Part shown: positions 17,819 through 24,543 of the stretch, one piece after another
How positions within the stretch are numbered: position 1 is the first letter of the stretch
How the letters are laid out: the number at the start of each line of letters is the position of its first letter
Assembly (NCBI GenBank): GCA_016926705.1
Contig: JAFGOC010000131.1
Coordinates: 1-35,134, forward strand
Length of the DNA: 35,134 bases
DNA from: Dehalococcoidales bacterium
GTDB taxonomy: Bacteria; Chloroflexota; Dehalococcoidia; Dehalococcoidales; RBG-16-60-22
Reading direction: 5' to 3'
The notes under the pieces: generated by a model
Databases searched by the model: none
The model's input: only the letters and a program-made list of their open reading frames with translations
Told to the model about the DNA's origin: nothing
Position numbers and translations under genes: made by a program

Positions 17819-18231
17819 GATGGCTTTACTTTACCTACCTGGGTGAATAACTTTAGCGTGTCCGCTACATCCCAGTGCTCGGCGATTTTTCCATCTTCTA
17901 TGCGGAAAATGTCTACAACGTCGAAGTTGAGCTTATTGCCGGTTGGAGGATTTCCCAGCCATTCATTTTTATGGGTTGCCGTGGTGGTGGAGTACATCAT
18001 GACGATATCACCTTCGGCGACAATTCTTTTTACGGTGTAGCTAAAATCAGGCAAGCCTCTGAATATTCCCTTGAAAAACTCTATAAATCCGGCTTTACCC
18101 TGCGGAGTATCCGGGTTATGTTGGATGTAATCTTCTCTCATTATCTCATCCAGCTGGCTGAAATCATGGTTCTGAAAAACGGTTTTACAGAGCGCCTCCA
18201 CGAGCTTTTTATTCTCCTCAAGTGTGGACAT
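17815..18231 (-). CDS. SnoaL-like / NTF2-fold protein
   Basis: A small 138-residue protein of the SnoaL-like polyketide cyclase or ester-cyclase family. Typical features are the start EENKKLVEALCKTVFQNHD, the YIQHNPDTPQG motif, FFKGIFRGLPDF, and the ending GKIAEHWDVADTL. The track start (18279) is replaced by the ATG at 18231, which has GGAGGT nine bases upstream. NTF2-fold members catalyse aldol-type cyclisation, isomerisation or hydrolysis, or only bind ligands; most have no known role. Its tight coupling to the activase gene suggests that it acts in the same pathway, perhaps isomerising the substrate or product of the radical enzyme (inference). Confidence 0.85.
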   Translation of the reverse strand: MSTLEENKKLVEALCKTVFQNHDFSQLDEIMREDYIQHNPDTPQGKAGFIEFFKGIFRGLPDFSYTVKRIVAEGDIVMMYSTTTATHKNEWLGNPPTGNKLNFDVVDIFRIEDGKIAEHWDVADTLKLFTQVGKVKPS

Positions 18232-18290
18232 CTCCCGTTTACCTCCCTGCTGTATGTATATCCGGTATTCCCCGGGCATCGATTCTAAAT

Positions 18291-18711
18291 TTAAGGTTTA
18301 ATGATGGAGTCTTCTTTTTTCACATATTTGGACGCGATGCTGGTATGGAATAGAATAATGGGTTTATCTACCCTTTTGAAGATAAGCGGGCAGTGTATTA
18401 GTCCAGCGGGAATGTAAACGCTTGCCGGCGACGTGAAGGTATGCATTTCCTGCTCCTCGCCTAAACCCGATTTCAATTTCTGCAAACAGGTCATCCATGT
18501 GTTCATAGTCATAGGACATGAAATGAAGATACATATCAAAGTCATGAGAATGGGGGTATTCTTCCATTTTACACGGCGCCATAACGCGGGTAATCATAAA
18601 TGTTACGTTGGTTTTGTAGTCGGTCTCGCCAGTCCATTCCATAGTAGGCCATGGTTCAAATTTCGCCAGGGATTTTCTGATTACATACCTGCCGTATTTT
18701 GATTCTTTCAT
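18291..18711 (-). pseudogene. Cupin-domain protein split by a one-base frameshift
   Basis: Two overlapping track ORFs (18364-18711 and 18291-18545) are halves of one protein. The first half begins MKESKYGRYVIRKS after a GGAGT site and contains PHSHDFDMYLHF, the first cupin metal motif. Its natural continuation, LGEEQEMHTFTSPASVYIPAG then LIH (the second cupin motif), lies in the other frame. The frames meet at GGGTTT (minus strand; plus 18463-18468). Removing one G from the GGG run restores a 139-residue ORF. After the shift, frame 1 degenerates into an Arg/Gly-rich tail. This is either a real inactivating mutation or a sequencing/assembly error in a short homopolymer. A cupin here could bind a metal and act as an isomerase or lyase of the pathway; the function is unknown. 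Confidence 0.75.
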
Positions 18712-18761
18712 TTACTCACTCCTAATATAAACTTTTTTAGAGAACGATGGCCAAGCCATCT

Positions 18762-19595
18762 CTAATAATCGCCTGTCAAGGTAAAATTTCTCCGCTTGTT
18801 GGCTTTTTGCCAGAGCATCATGTGCCCGGCCTCTTCCGAGATTATTTTAACCGCATCGACGGCAAGCGGACCGAGTTCAAGAGCCTCTTCCTCCGTAAAA
18901 AACCCGACGATTGTGATATAACCGATCGGATAGCTGTTTTGGTCCAGTATCGGCGCAGCAACAGCATTCATCCCCTGTTGAATATCTCCCAGTTCCAATG
19001 CAAATCCGTTCTGCCGGCATCCAGCCAATTCTTCCCGGAGCCTTTTTTTGTTAAATTTTTCCGGACGCCCATAAAAATAGAGGTCTTTATTTTTTAGCAT
19101 TTCCTCAAGTTGGTCTTCAGGTAAAAAGGCCGCAATTACTTTTCCATGAGCACCATACGTTATCGGTGTAACATACCCAATGGGGGAAGAAACTCCAATA
19201 CCTGGCGCTCCCAAATACTCGGCAATAACATACGTTTTATCATCGGAGATTATGCCCAGTGCTACAGTTGCCCCAGCTTTTTTAGCTAGGTCCTGGAGAA
19301 CCGGTTCGGCGAGACGCGGGAGACTTAAAGTCTCCAGCAATTTCCCTGCAAGTGTTAAAAGTCCGGGCCCGAGCACATAACCTTTTCTGTTAGGATTCTT
19401 TTTCACGAAACCGTGCTCATTTAGAGTATTCAGGATGGAAAAAGCTTTACTGCGATAAATACCCACTTCCTGGCAGATGTCCGTAAGACTTTTAGAATTA
19501 CTTCCGCTATCAGCCAGGCAAAGCATTACCCGGATTGCCTGTTCGACAGCCGGCACCTTATACAGGTTTTTGGCCTGACTATTATCGGCGGACAA
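18762..19595 (-). CDS. IclR-family transcriptional regulator
   Basis: A regulator of 277 residues with an N-terminal winged helix-turn-helix (KSLTDICQEVGIYRSKAFSILNTL recognised in part, about residues 36-60) and a C-terminal GAF-like effector domain with the family motifs ITYGAHGKVIAAF and ELGDIQQGMNAVAAPI. IclR proteins bind small catabolites and control nearby catabolic genes. The start is TTG at 19595 with AAGGA ten bases upstream. A good promoter lies just before it. The cupin gene follows after 50 bases on the same strand, so the regulator may head the glycyl radical enzyme operon and control itself. Its likely ligand is the substrate of that operon (inference). Confidence 0.92.
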   Translation of the reverse strand: MSADNSQAKNLYKVPAVEQAIRVMLCLADSGSNSKSLTDICQEVGIYRSKAFSILNTLNEHGFVKKNPNRKGYVLGPGLLTLAGKLLETLSLPRLAEPVLQDLAKKAGATVALGIISDDKTYVIAEYLGAPGIGVSSPIGYVTPITYGAHGKVIAAFLPEDQLEEMLKNKDLYFYGRPEKFNKKRLREELAGCRQNGFALELGDIQQGMNAVAAPILDQNSYPIGYITIVGFFTEEEALELGPLAVDAVKIISEEAGHMMLWQKANKRRNFTLTGDY

Positions 19596-19630
19596 TGTAG
19601 TTTTATCCTTAGAACTAAAGTTTTGTAGAT

Positions 19631-19659
19631 AGAATAACAGAGTAAATTGGTGTTGTCAA
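19631..19659 (-). promoter_or_regulatory. Sigma-70-type promoter for the IclR/glycyl radical enzyme operon
   Basis: On the minus strand TTGACA (19654-19659), 17 bases and TATTCT (19631-19636) make a strong promoter 35 bases before the TTG start. All six downstream genes run the same way with gaps of 60 bases or less, and no other strong promoter was spotted between them. Confidence 0.65.
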
Positions 19660-19968
19660 GTTATATTTTGCAGCTTATATAATAAATACTATTTTAAATA
19701 TAATTGTCAGATGAAAATTTGAATACCATTAAATTTCTTAGTCCAAACATGCTTCAAATATATCGTGTTTCCGGTATAGTTCGACTATAAAGGAGGCAAA
19801 CAGACTCCGCTTTTTACCCGAGATACGTAGGGTTCAGAAGGTCTGCAATTTAAGTCTGCCCGCCCCGACCATATGGCCGCCGCAGATTTGTTCCTCTTGG
19901 AGTGAGTAATCAACTCTGCCCGCCCCTACTTTAGCTATGAAATCTTTAGTTGTTACTCTCTAGTATTT
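19660..19968. other. Intergenic region with short repeats, no gene seen
   Basis: Together with 19596-19659 this makes a 373-base gap between the IclR gene and the STAY-GREEN homologue. It contains a perfect TATAGT-TCG-ACTATA hairpin (19775-19789) followed by AAGGAGG (19790-19796) without a start codon at a suitable distance. It also has two copies of TCTGCCCGCCCC 60 bases apart (from 19855 and 19915). The left part is very AT-rich. I see no convincing ORF or RNA gene. Confidence 0.5.
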
Positions 19969-20430
19969 TTATTTATATTCAAGTAAAGTGCCCCAATTTT
20001 CCACCTTGTTAAATCGGTTGTTGGTAGAATGAAAATGTATAAGAATCGGAGTTTTATCTAGATCAGGATTATGTTCAAATAGAACCCTGTCACCGTACCT
20101 GATAGCTTCTAAAGCCAGCGGGAGTTCGGATTTAAAAATATTATAACGGAACTTAGCCGGGCCCCAAATAAATCCCCCGCTCACGTGGCAGTACGCTTTG
20201 AGTACCAGGTTTTCGCCCTCGCGTACGAGTTCGGCCAGGACCTCATCTCTCATCAATCTTGTATATAGCTTTGAAATCTGTTTTGTGTCATAAGCGCTAC
20301 CGATAGAAAGAAAGAGATTACCGGTAATATCAGAGTGATTTAACGTATAACGTCTCGGCAATATCAAGTGGTCAGGAGTAGCTCCGGCCAAGTACGTAAC
20401 GTGTAGCTTTTCCGGATTTAGCCTCTGCAT
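19969..20430 (-). CDS. STAY-GREEN (SGR) family protein, Mg-dechelatase homologue
   Basis: A compact 153-residue member of the Staygreen family. The recognised stretches are KLHVTYLAGATP, PRRYTLNHSDITGNLFLSIG, YTRLMRDEVLAEL, CHVSGG, AKFRYNIFKSELPLALEAIR then YGD, and a closing HFHSTNNRFNKVENWGT. In plants the family removes magnesium from chlorophyll a at the start of chlorophyll breakdown. From memory, bacterial homologues, including ones from non-phototrophic Chloroflexota, can show strong dechelatase activity in vitro. There is no signal peptide. The role here is unknown: tetrapyrrole scavenging, cofactor turnover, or an unrelated reaction. The gene has its own promoter and lies 125 bases after the methyltransferase gene. 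No chlorophyll-synthesis gene is visible in the window. Confidence 0.85.
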   Translation of the reverse strand: MQRLNPEKLHVTYLAGATPDHLILPRRYTLNHSDITGNLFLSIGSAYDTKQISKLYTRLMRDEVLAELVREGENLVLKAYCHVSGGFIWGPAKFRYNIFKSELPLALEAIRYGDRVLFEHNPDLDKTPILIHFHSTNNRFNKVENWGTLLEYK

Positions 20431-20438
20431 ACTAATCT

Positions 20439-20482
20439 ATTAGACTCTCTAAAAATTATATTTGTCAACAGATATGTGACAA
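20439..20482 (-). promoter_or_regulatory. Promoter(s) for the STAY-GREEN homologue
   Basis: Two overlapping options exist on the minus strand. TTGACA (20463-20468) with 18 bases to TCTAAT (20439-20444) ends eight bases before the ATG and would give a leaderless mRNA. TTGTCA (20477-20482) with 16 bases to TATAAT (20455-20460) would give a leader of roughly 18 bases. No good ribosome site precedes the ATG, which favours the first reading. Confidence 0.5.
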
Positions 20483-20555
20483 TTAACAGAAAAATTGGAC
20501 GATGATTTAAAAAAAACGTCTCAAATAAACAGATTTCCCACTTGAGAAATTATTA

Positions 20556-21239
20556 TTAAGTCTTTTTCCACTGGATGCAGAGCTCAAGAAACCTGGGGAC
20601 GAGGGTCACGCGGGCATTCCGGAGGGGCGTTTCTCTTAAGAGCGCCTTCACCTCCCCGAGGTTGTAAGACGAGCGGACGGCCTTCAGCCAGAGCAGGCGC
20701 TGGGATTGGTTCATGCCCATGGCCCAACCGAGCAGGCTCAAGAATGGGTTGAGTATGTTATACCTCATGTTGTCCCAGATTAAGCAATAACCGCCCGGGG
20801 AGGTGACCCTGGAAATTTCCTTGAATACTTTAGCGGGGTCCGACCATAAATGCAGGGAGGAGTTACTGACTACCAGGGCAAAGGAGCCGTCGGCGAAGGG
20901 CAGCGACTCCGCGGGAGTCGGCTGAAAAACGATTCTGTCGGTTAAGCCTGCTTGTTCAGTATTCGTCCGTGCGATTTTCAGCATCTCTTCCGAGATATCG
21001 GCGCCGGTAATTTGCCAGTCGGGGCGGACTTTCGCCAGCTCGATTACCAGTCGGCCGGTGCCGGTGCCAAGGTCCAGCACCTGCTTTCCGGGGATATTTA
21101 TTCTCGCTGCTTTAGCGGCGAACCGGCGGTACACCGACCCCATGAAGCGCCGGGCATGTTCGTCATAAAATTGCGCGGCACTGGTGTCAGCAAAGGAGTC
21201 TTCGCTTAATGGGATACGCGTGCCTTTTAAAAATTTCAT
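20556..21239 (-). CDS. Class I SAM-dependent methyltransferase (UbiE/type 11-like)
   Basis: A soluble methyltransferase of 227 residues. The SAM-binding motif I is VLDLGTGTGRLVIELA (about 54-69), motif II-type ITGADISEEML follows, and SNSSLHLWSDP with ISRVTSPGGY are the later Rossmann motifs of the type 11 family. The family includes UbiE/MenG-like quinone methyltransferases and many small-molecule methyltransferases; the substrate cannot be assigned. It is the last gene of the row, ten bases after the radical SAM gene, and lacks a clear ribosome site, so it may depend on translational coupling. Its company (UbiA prenyltransferase, radical SAM, quinone-reactive cytochrome b) suggests a lipid-soluble cofactor as the target (inference). 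Confidence 0.85.
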   Translation of the reverse strand: MKFLKGTRIPLSEDSFADTSAAQFYDEHARRFMGSVYRRFAAKAARINIPGKQVLDLGTGTGRLVIELAKVRPDWQITGADISEEMLKIARTNTEQAGLTDRIVFQPTPAESLPFADGSFALVVSNSSLHLWSDPAKVFKEISRVTSPGGYCLIWDNMRYNILNPFLSLLGWAMGMNQSQRLLWLKAVRSSYNLGEVKALLRETPLRNARVTLVPRFLELCIQWKKT

Positions 21240-21249
21240 AATATTGTTT

Positions 21250-22449
21250 TTATTGATTCAACAGACAGGCGGGGTCGGCGGCTAAGGGGTCTGTCGTATG
21301 AGCGAAAGCCCGGCCGCGACAGCCGCCGCAGATATTCTGGTGGCGGCATTCTCCGCAGACGCCTTTCAAACGCCGAGATTGTCCGCGGAACTCCTGCAGC
21401 AGCGTCGAGTTATTCCAGATATCCGCAAAAGACGTCCGGCGCACATTACCCGCCGAAAGCGGAATAAAATTGCACGGCCACACCTCGCCGTCAAACCGTA
21501 TATAGCTGAAGCCTCTGCCAGCACCGCAGCCGGAAAGGGCTTTCTCACGTATACTCTTTCCAAGCGGGAAATGTTTTTGTTCGACCAGAAACGGCCAATA
21601 CTCGGGGCAGCAGACCGGCATTATCAGGGCGCGGGTCTTTTTCTGCTTTTCCGCGATTGTTCTAATGAGTTGCATTTGTTCTTCAGCGTCCAGTTCAAGA
21701 GCCACCCCTTCTTTATGAGGCGGGACAGCCTGGAAAACCATAATGATATCCGCTTTCAGTGATTCGGCAAGGCCGATTAAGCCGGACAGCTCGGCCAGGT
21801 TTTGTTTCATCGCCGTGAAATTGACCTGCAGGCAAACGCCGGTTTGTGCGGCAGCCTTGATGCCATTCAGGGCGCCTTGAAAACATCCCTCCTTGCGTCG
21901 GATAGACTCGTGACAATCGCTGGTATAGCCGTCCAGACTGATAGAAAAATTGGCCACACCCAATCTAGCCAGGTCTTTGGCCATGTCCGGCGTCAGTAAA
22001 GTGCCGTTGGTGCTGAAGACGATATGAAACCCTAATTTCCCTGCGTACTCAATAAGCTCAAATATGTCCTCTCTTAAGAGGGGCTCGCCGCCGGTGATGA
22101 CAATCATGCGTATATCTTCAACCGCAGCGATTTGTTCCAGGAGCTTTTTACCTTCGATGGTGGATAGCTCTGCCTGTATTGAGTCCACAGAACTTGCATA
22201 ACAGTGAATGCAGTTTAGATTGCAGCGCGTTGTTACTTCCCAGACTACATGAGTGGGATAACCGGTACAACCGATGGCAGTGGCGCCGGCGGCGGAGGCA
22301 AGCACTTTTTTCCCCTTAAGCATCCAGCCGGGGAGTCCGACCCAGCCGGTAATCCATCCGTGATACGCCAGGGAGAAGGCCTGTTTGAATACCAGCGAGG
22401 GCGGATTGAAGAGTGATTTTACCCGTCTTCCGGGTTTGGAGTTTACCAA
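21250..22449 (-). CDS. Radical SAM protein with C-terminal SPASM domain (NirJ/AhbD/PqqE-like)
   Basis: A 399-residue radical SAM enzyme. The cluster motif CNLNCIHC places Cys76, Cys80 and Cys83. ITGGEPLL is the SAM-binding motif. The C-terminal SPASM region holds CGAGRGFSYIRFDGEVWPC and CGECRHQNICGGCRG, enough for auxiliary Fe-S clusters. The nearest types I recall act in haem b/d1 synthesis (AhbC/AhbD/NirJ), PQQ or peptide modification; sequence alone does not choose among them. A roughly 60-residue basic/hydrophobic N-terminal extension is unusual. The start is TTG with AGGAG six bases upstream; that ribosome site overlaps the stop of the UbiA gene, so the two are tightly linked. No small precursor-peptide gene is seen nearby. 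Confidence 0.88.
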   Translation of the reverse strand: MVNSKPGRRVKSLFNPPSLVFKQAFSLAYHGWITGWVGLPGWMLKGKKVLASAAGATAIGCTGYPTHVVWEVTTRCNLNCIHCYASSVDSIQAELSTIEGKKLLEQIAAVEDIRMIVITGGEPLLREDIFELIEYAGKLGFHIVFSTNGTLLTPDMAKDLARLGVANFSISLDGYTSDCHESIRRKEGCFQGALNGIKAAAQTGVCLQVNFTAMKQNLAELSGLIGLAESLKADIIMVFQAVPPHKEGVALELDAEEQMQLIRTIAEKQKKTRALIMPVCCPEYWPFLVEQKHFPLGKSIREKALSGCGAGRGFSYIRFDGEVWPCNFIPLSAGNVRRTSFADIWNNSTLLQEFRGQSRRLKGVCGECRHQNICGGCRGRAFAHTTDPLAADPACLLNQ

Positions 22450-22458
22450 AAAATTCTC

Positions 22459-23394
22459 CTAATAGAACAAGAAAACGCTTAGCAGGATTAACACACGGGC
22501 GACCAGCATGAAATAGGTGGCGAAGGAGAAAGCTTTTATCCCCTTGGCGAAGTTTTCGGAATCCTGCATGAAGTTGAAGCTGATTACCAGCGCAAGCAAA
22601 GCCATCAGGCCGGTCGGTATTAAGTAAAGCAGCCCCAGGTTGAACAAGAAGCCAAGATAGATGCCTACTCCGGCGGCCAGACATAAAAAGATAAAACCCA
22701 GAACGGTTGCTGCCTGCGGAGACGTCCTTTTTATAAAAGCCGGTACTTGAGTTAGTTTTTCGCCCTTGACGTGCTGTATGGGGTGCAGAGGGGAATAGAC
22801 CATAATATGCCCGGCCTGCCATGTTACCGAAAACAGCCACAATGCCCACGGCTCCCAGGAGGTAAACAGGGTGTTCGGCGAGAAAGCCGTCCAGCCGCAA
22901 AGCCAGAGCATGCCTTCGATGGGGGGGAGGATAAGATAGCCGCCCCTGTCTCTTAAGTAACTGGAGTATAGGCAGCTAAAGGCGATGGCAATTACCGAGA
23001 CAGCGAAACAGGTGGGATTAAAGACGAACCAGACGATAATCAGGGCGACGGCGAAAGACGCGATGGTCAGCAGCAGAGCCTGCCGCGGCGCCAGCCGACG
23101 GCTCGGTATCGGCCGGCCGGGCCAGCAGACCACGTCACGGCGCCGGTCGGCGAAGTCGTTGAAAGCGTGAATACCGGCAAAAGCCAGCAGGGCGGCAATT
23201 AGACCTGGAACAGCTTCACTCCAGGAAGGGAATCCACTGTTAGCTAGTGCGGCGGCGCCGGCTACGCCAAGCGCTCCCATCGTTGAAAGGACCGGTCGGG
23301 TAATATCGATAGCCCCTGCCAGCCTATCACTTATGGTATAACTTGATTTAACCTCATTCCCCTGCCCCATCCAGCGCTGCATGATGCCAGCCAT
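22459..23394 (-). CDS. UbiA-family prenyltransferase-like membrane protein
   Basis: An integral membrane protein of 311 residues with about eight or nine hydrophobic segments. The first Asp-rich motif NDFADRRRD (79-87) followed by RPIPSRRL is the signature of UbiA enzymes, which join an isoprenoid chain to an aromatic, haem or (bacterio)chlorophyllide acceptor. The second motif, normally Asp-rich on a matching loop, here reads HPIQHVKGEK and lacks the aspartates. Catalysis may be altered or use other ligands. MenA, UbiA, CtaB and chlorophyll synthase belong to this family; I cannot choose. It lies 33 bases after the cytochrome b gene and is directly coupled to the radical SAM gene. Confidence 0.82.
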   Translation of the reverse strand: MAGIMQRWMGQGNEVKSSYTISDRLAGAIDITRPVLSTMGALGVAGAAALANSGFPSWSEAVPGLIAALLAFAGIHAFNDFADRRRDVVCWPGRPIPSRRLAPRQALLLTIASFAVALIIVWFVFNPTCFAVSVIAIAFSCLYSSYLRDRGGYLILPPIEGMLWLCGWTAFSPNTLFTSWEPWALWLFSVTWQAGHIMVYSPLHPIQHVKGEKLTQVPAFIKRTSPQAATVLGFIFLCLAAGVGIYLGFLFNLGLLYLIPTGLMALLALVISFNFMQDSENFAKGIKAFSFATYFMLVARVLILLSVFLFY

Positions 23395-23427
23395 TTTTAC
23401 CCGCCTTGTTTTCCGAATTAAGTATAG

Positions 23428-24543
23428 TTATTTCCGGTCTTTTTCGCCAGTTATCTGTGCGTATTCCCGGCCGAACCATTCTTTGTATTTCGATCTCAGC
23501 ATTCTGCCGGTGAAGATGACCGTATTAAAGGGGAAGGCGCTCTTTTGTAGGTGGCCGTAATACATGTGCACGATGAGAATAAATCCGACGGCGAGTACCG
23601 CCTCGTCGCGGTGGGCGGCGGCAACCACAGCAAACCACTGGCCGTCCATCTGGCTGAATACCGAGGGGAACATCATGATGATGCCCGTGATTACCATCAC
23701 CGGCATGCCCCAGAATATCGCCCAGTAATCTATTTTTTGACCATATTGAAAACGGTCGTACTGCGGCTCGTGGCGGTGCAGGCCGAATATCCAGAGGAAG
23801 GTATGGATGATGTCTTTAAGGTCTTTCCAGCGGGGGAACATCGCCGCGGGGGACTTGTGTTTCACGAAATACCCGTAGGCTATATATCCGAGATGATATA
23901 TGCCGTCGGCAATCATGACGAAAGCGGCGATATCATGTACCAGCCGCAGCACCTCGGTGCCGCCGAAGACGCTTGTAAACCACTGAAAGGTCGGCCAGTC
24001 CGGGAAGCCCCTCAAGAAACCAGTTATGGCCAGGACAATAAAAGACACCATCAAGGCAAAATGCTGGATACGCTGGTGGATATCGAAGCGCCGGACATAA
24101 TCGCCTTCCACGCGGGTCCTGGCGTCGGCAGGGACTTTCGGGGTACGGTCGAGCTTATCCAGCCAGGAGAACTCGTCGTCCCAGGTATAGGATTCGCCTT
24201 TGCGGGCGATTATCACGCGGCGGGTGACCTCCATGATGATAATCAATGTAGTTGGGATGAGGACGCCTGCCGTCAGCAGAAAGAAGAACCACCTGGTGAT
24301 TGTCACCGATATCTGCGTGACGTCAGAGGCACCGACATATGGAGCGTACTGTGAATAGGAGTGTATTTCAAAATCGTGGGTGAGTGGAAAGATATCGAAA
24401 AGGATGAAACCCAGGATAACCGCCTCGACAACAACGATGCCGATGATGAGTGGAAAATAGTAGCGGGGCAGGGCACTTTTCTTAGGACCCCCGATATTTT
24501 CCATCTTCGTGCTATCGAAGATGATTTCAGGATTGGTTACCAT
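23428..24543 (-). CDS. Cytochrome b, formate dehydrogenase gamma (FdnI)-like
   Basis: A membrane cytochrome b of 371 residues. Two N-terminal helices (about 27-50 and 84-107) precede a charged loop, and then a four-helix FdnI-like core. Candidate haem ligands are the histidines in DIHQRIQHF, RLVHDIAAF, the AAHRDEAVL segment and VHMYYGH. The GIIMMFP segment is typical of the family. In relatives this subunit passes electrons between an Fe-S subunit and quinone. It overlaps the molybdoenzyme gene by seven bases. Finding it together with an NrfD subunit in one gene row is unusual, as the two are normally alternative membrane anchors. Confidence 0.88.
   Translation of the reverse strand: MVTNPEIIFDSTKMENIGGPKKSALPRYYFPLIIGIVVVEAVILGFILFDIFPLTHDFEIHSYSQYAPYVGASDVTQISVTITRWFFFLLTAGVLIPTTLIIIMEVTRRVIIARKGESYTWDDEFSWLDKLDRTPKVPADARTRVEGDYVRRFDIHQRIQHFALMVSFIVLAITGFLRGFPDWPTFQWFTSVFGGTEVLRLVHDIAAFVMIADGIYHLGYIAYGYFVKHKSPAAMFPRWKDLKDIIHTFLWIFGLHRHEPQYDRFQYGQKIDYWAIFWGMPVMVITGIIMMFPSVFSQMDGQWFAVVAAAHRDEAVLAVGFILIVHMYYGHLQKSAFPFNTVIFTGRMLRSKYKEWFGREYAQITGEKDRK

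Noticed and set aside
23551-24354. 267-residue plus-strand ORF
   Set aside because: It is antisense to the cytochrome b gene, has a His/Asp/Gly-rich shadow composition and no recognisable motif.
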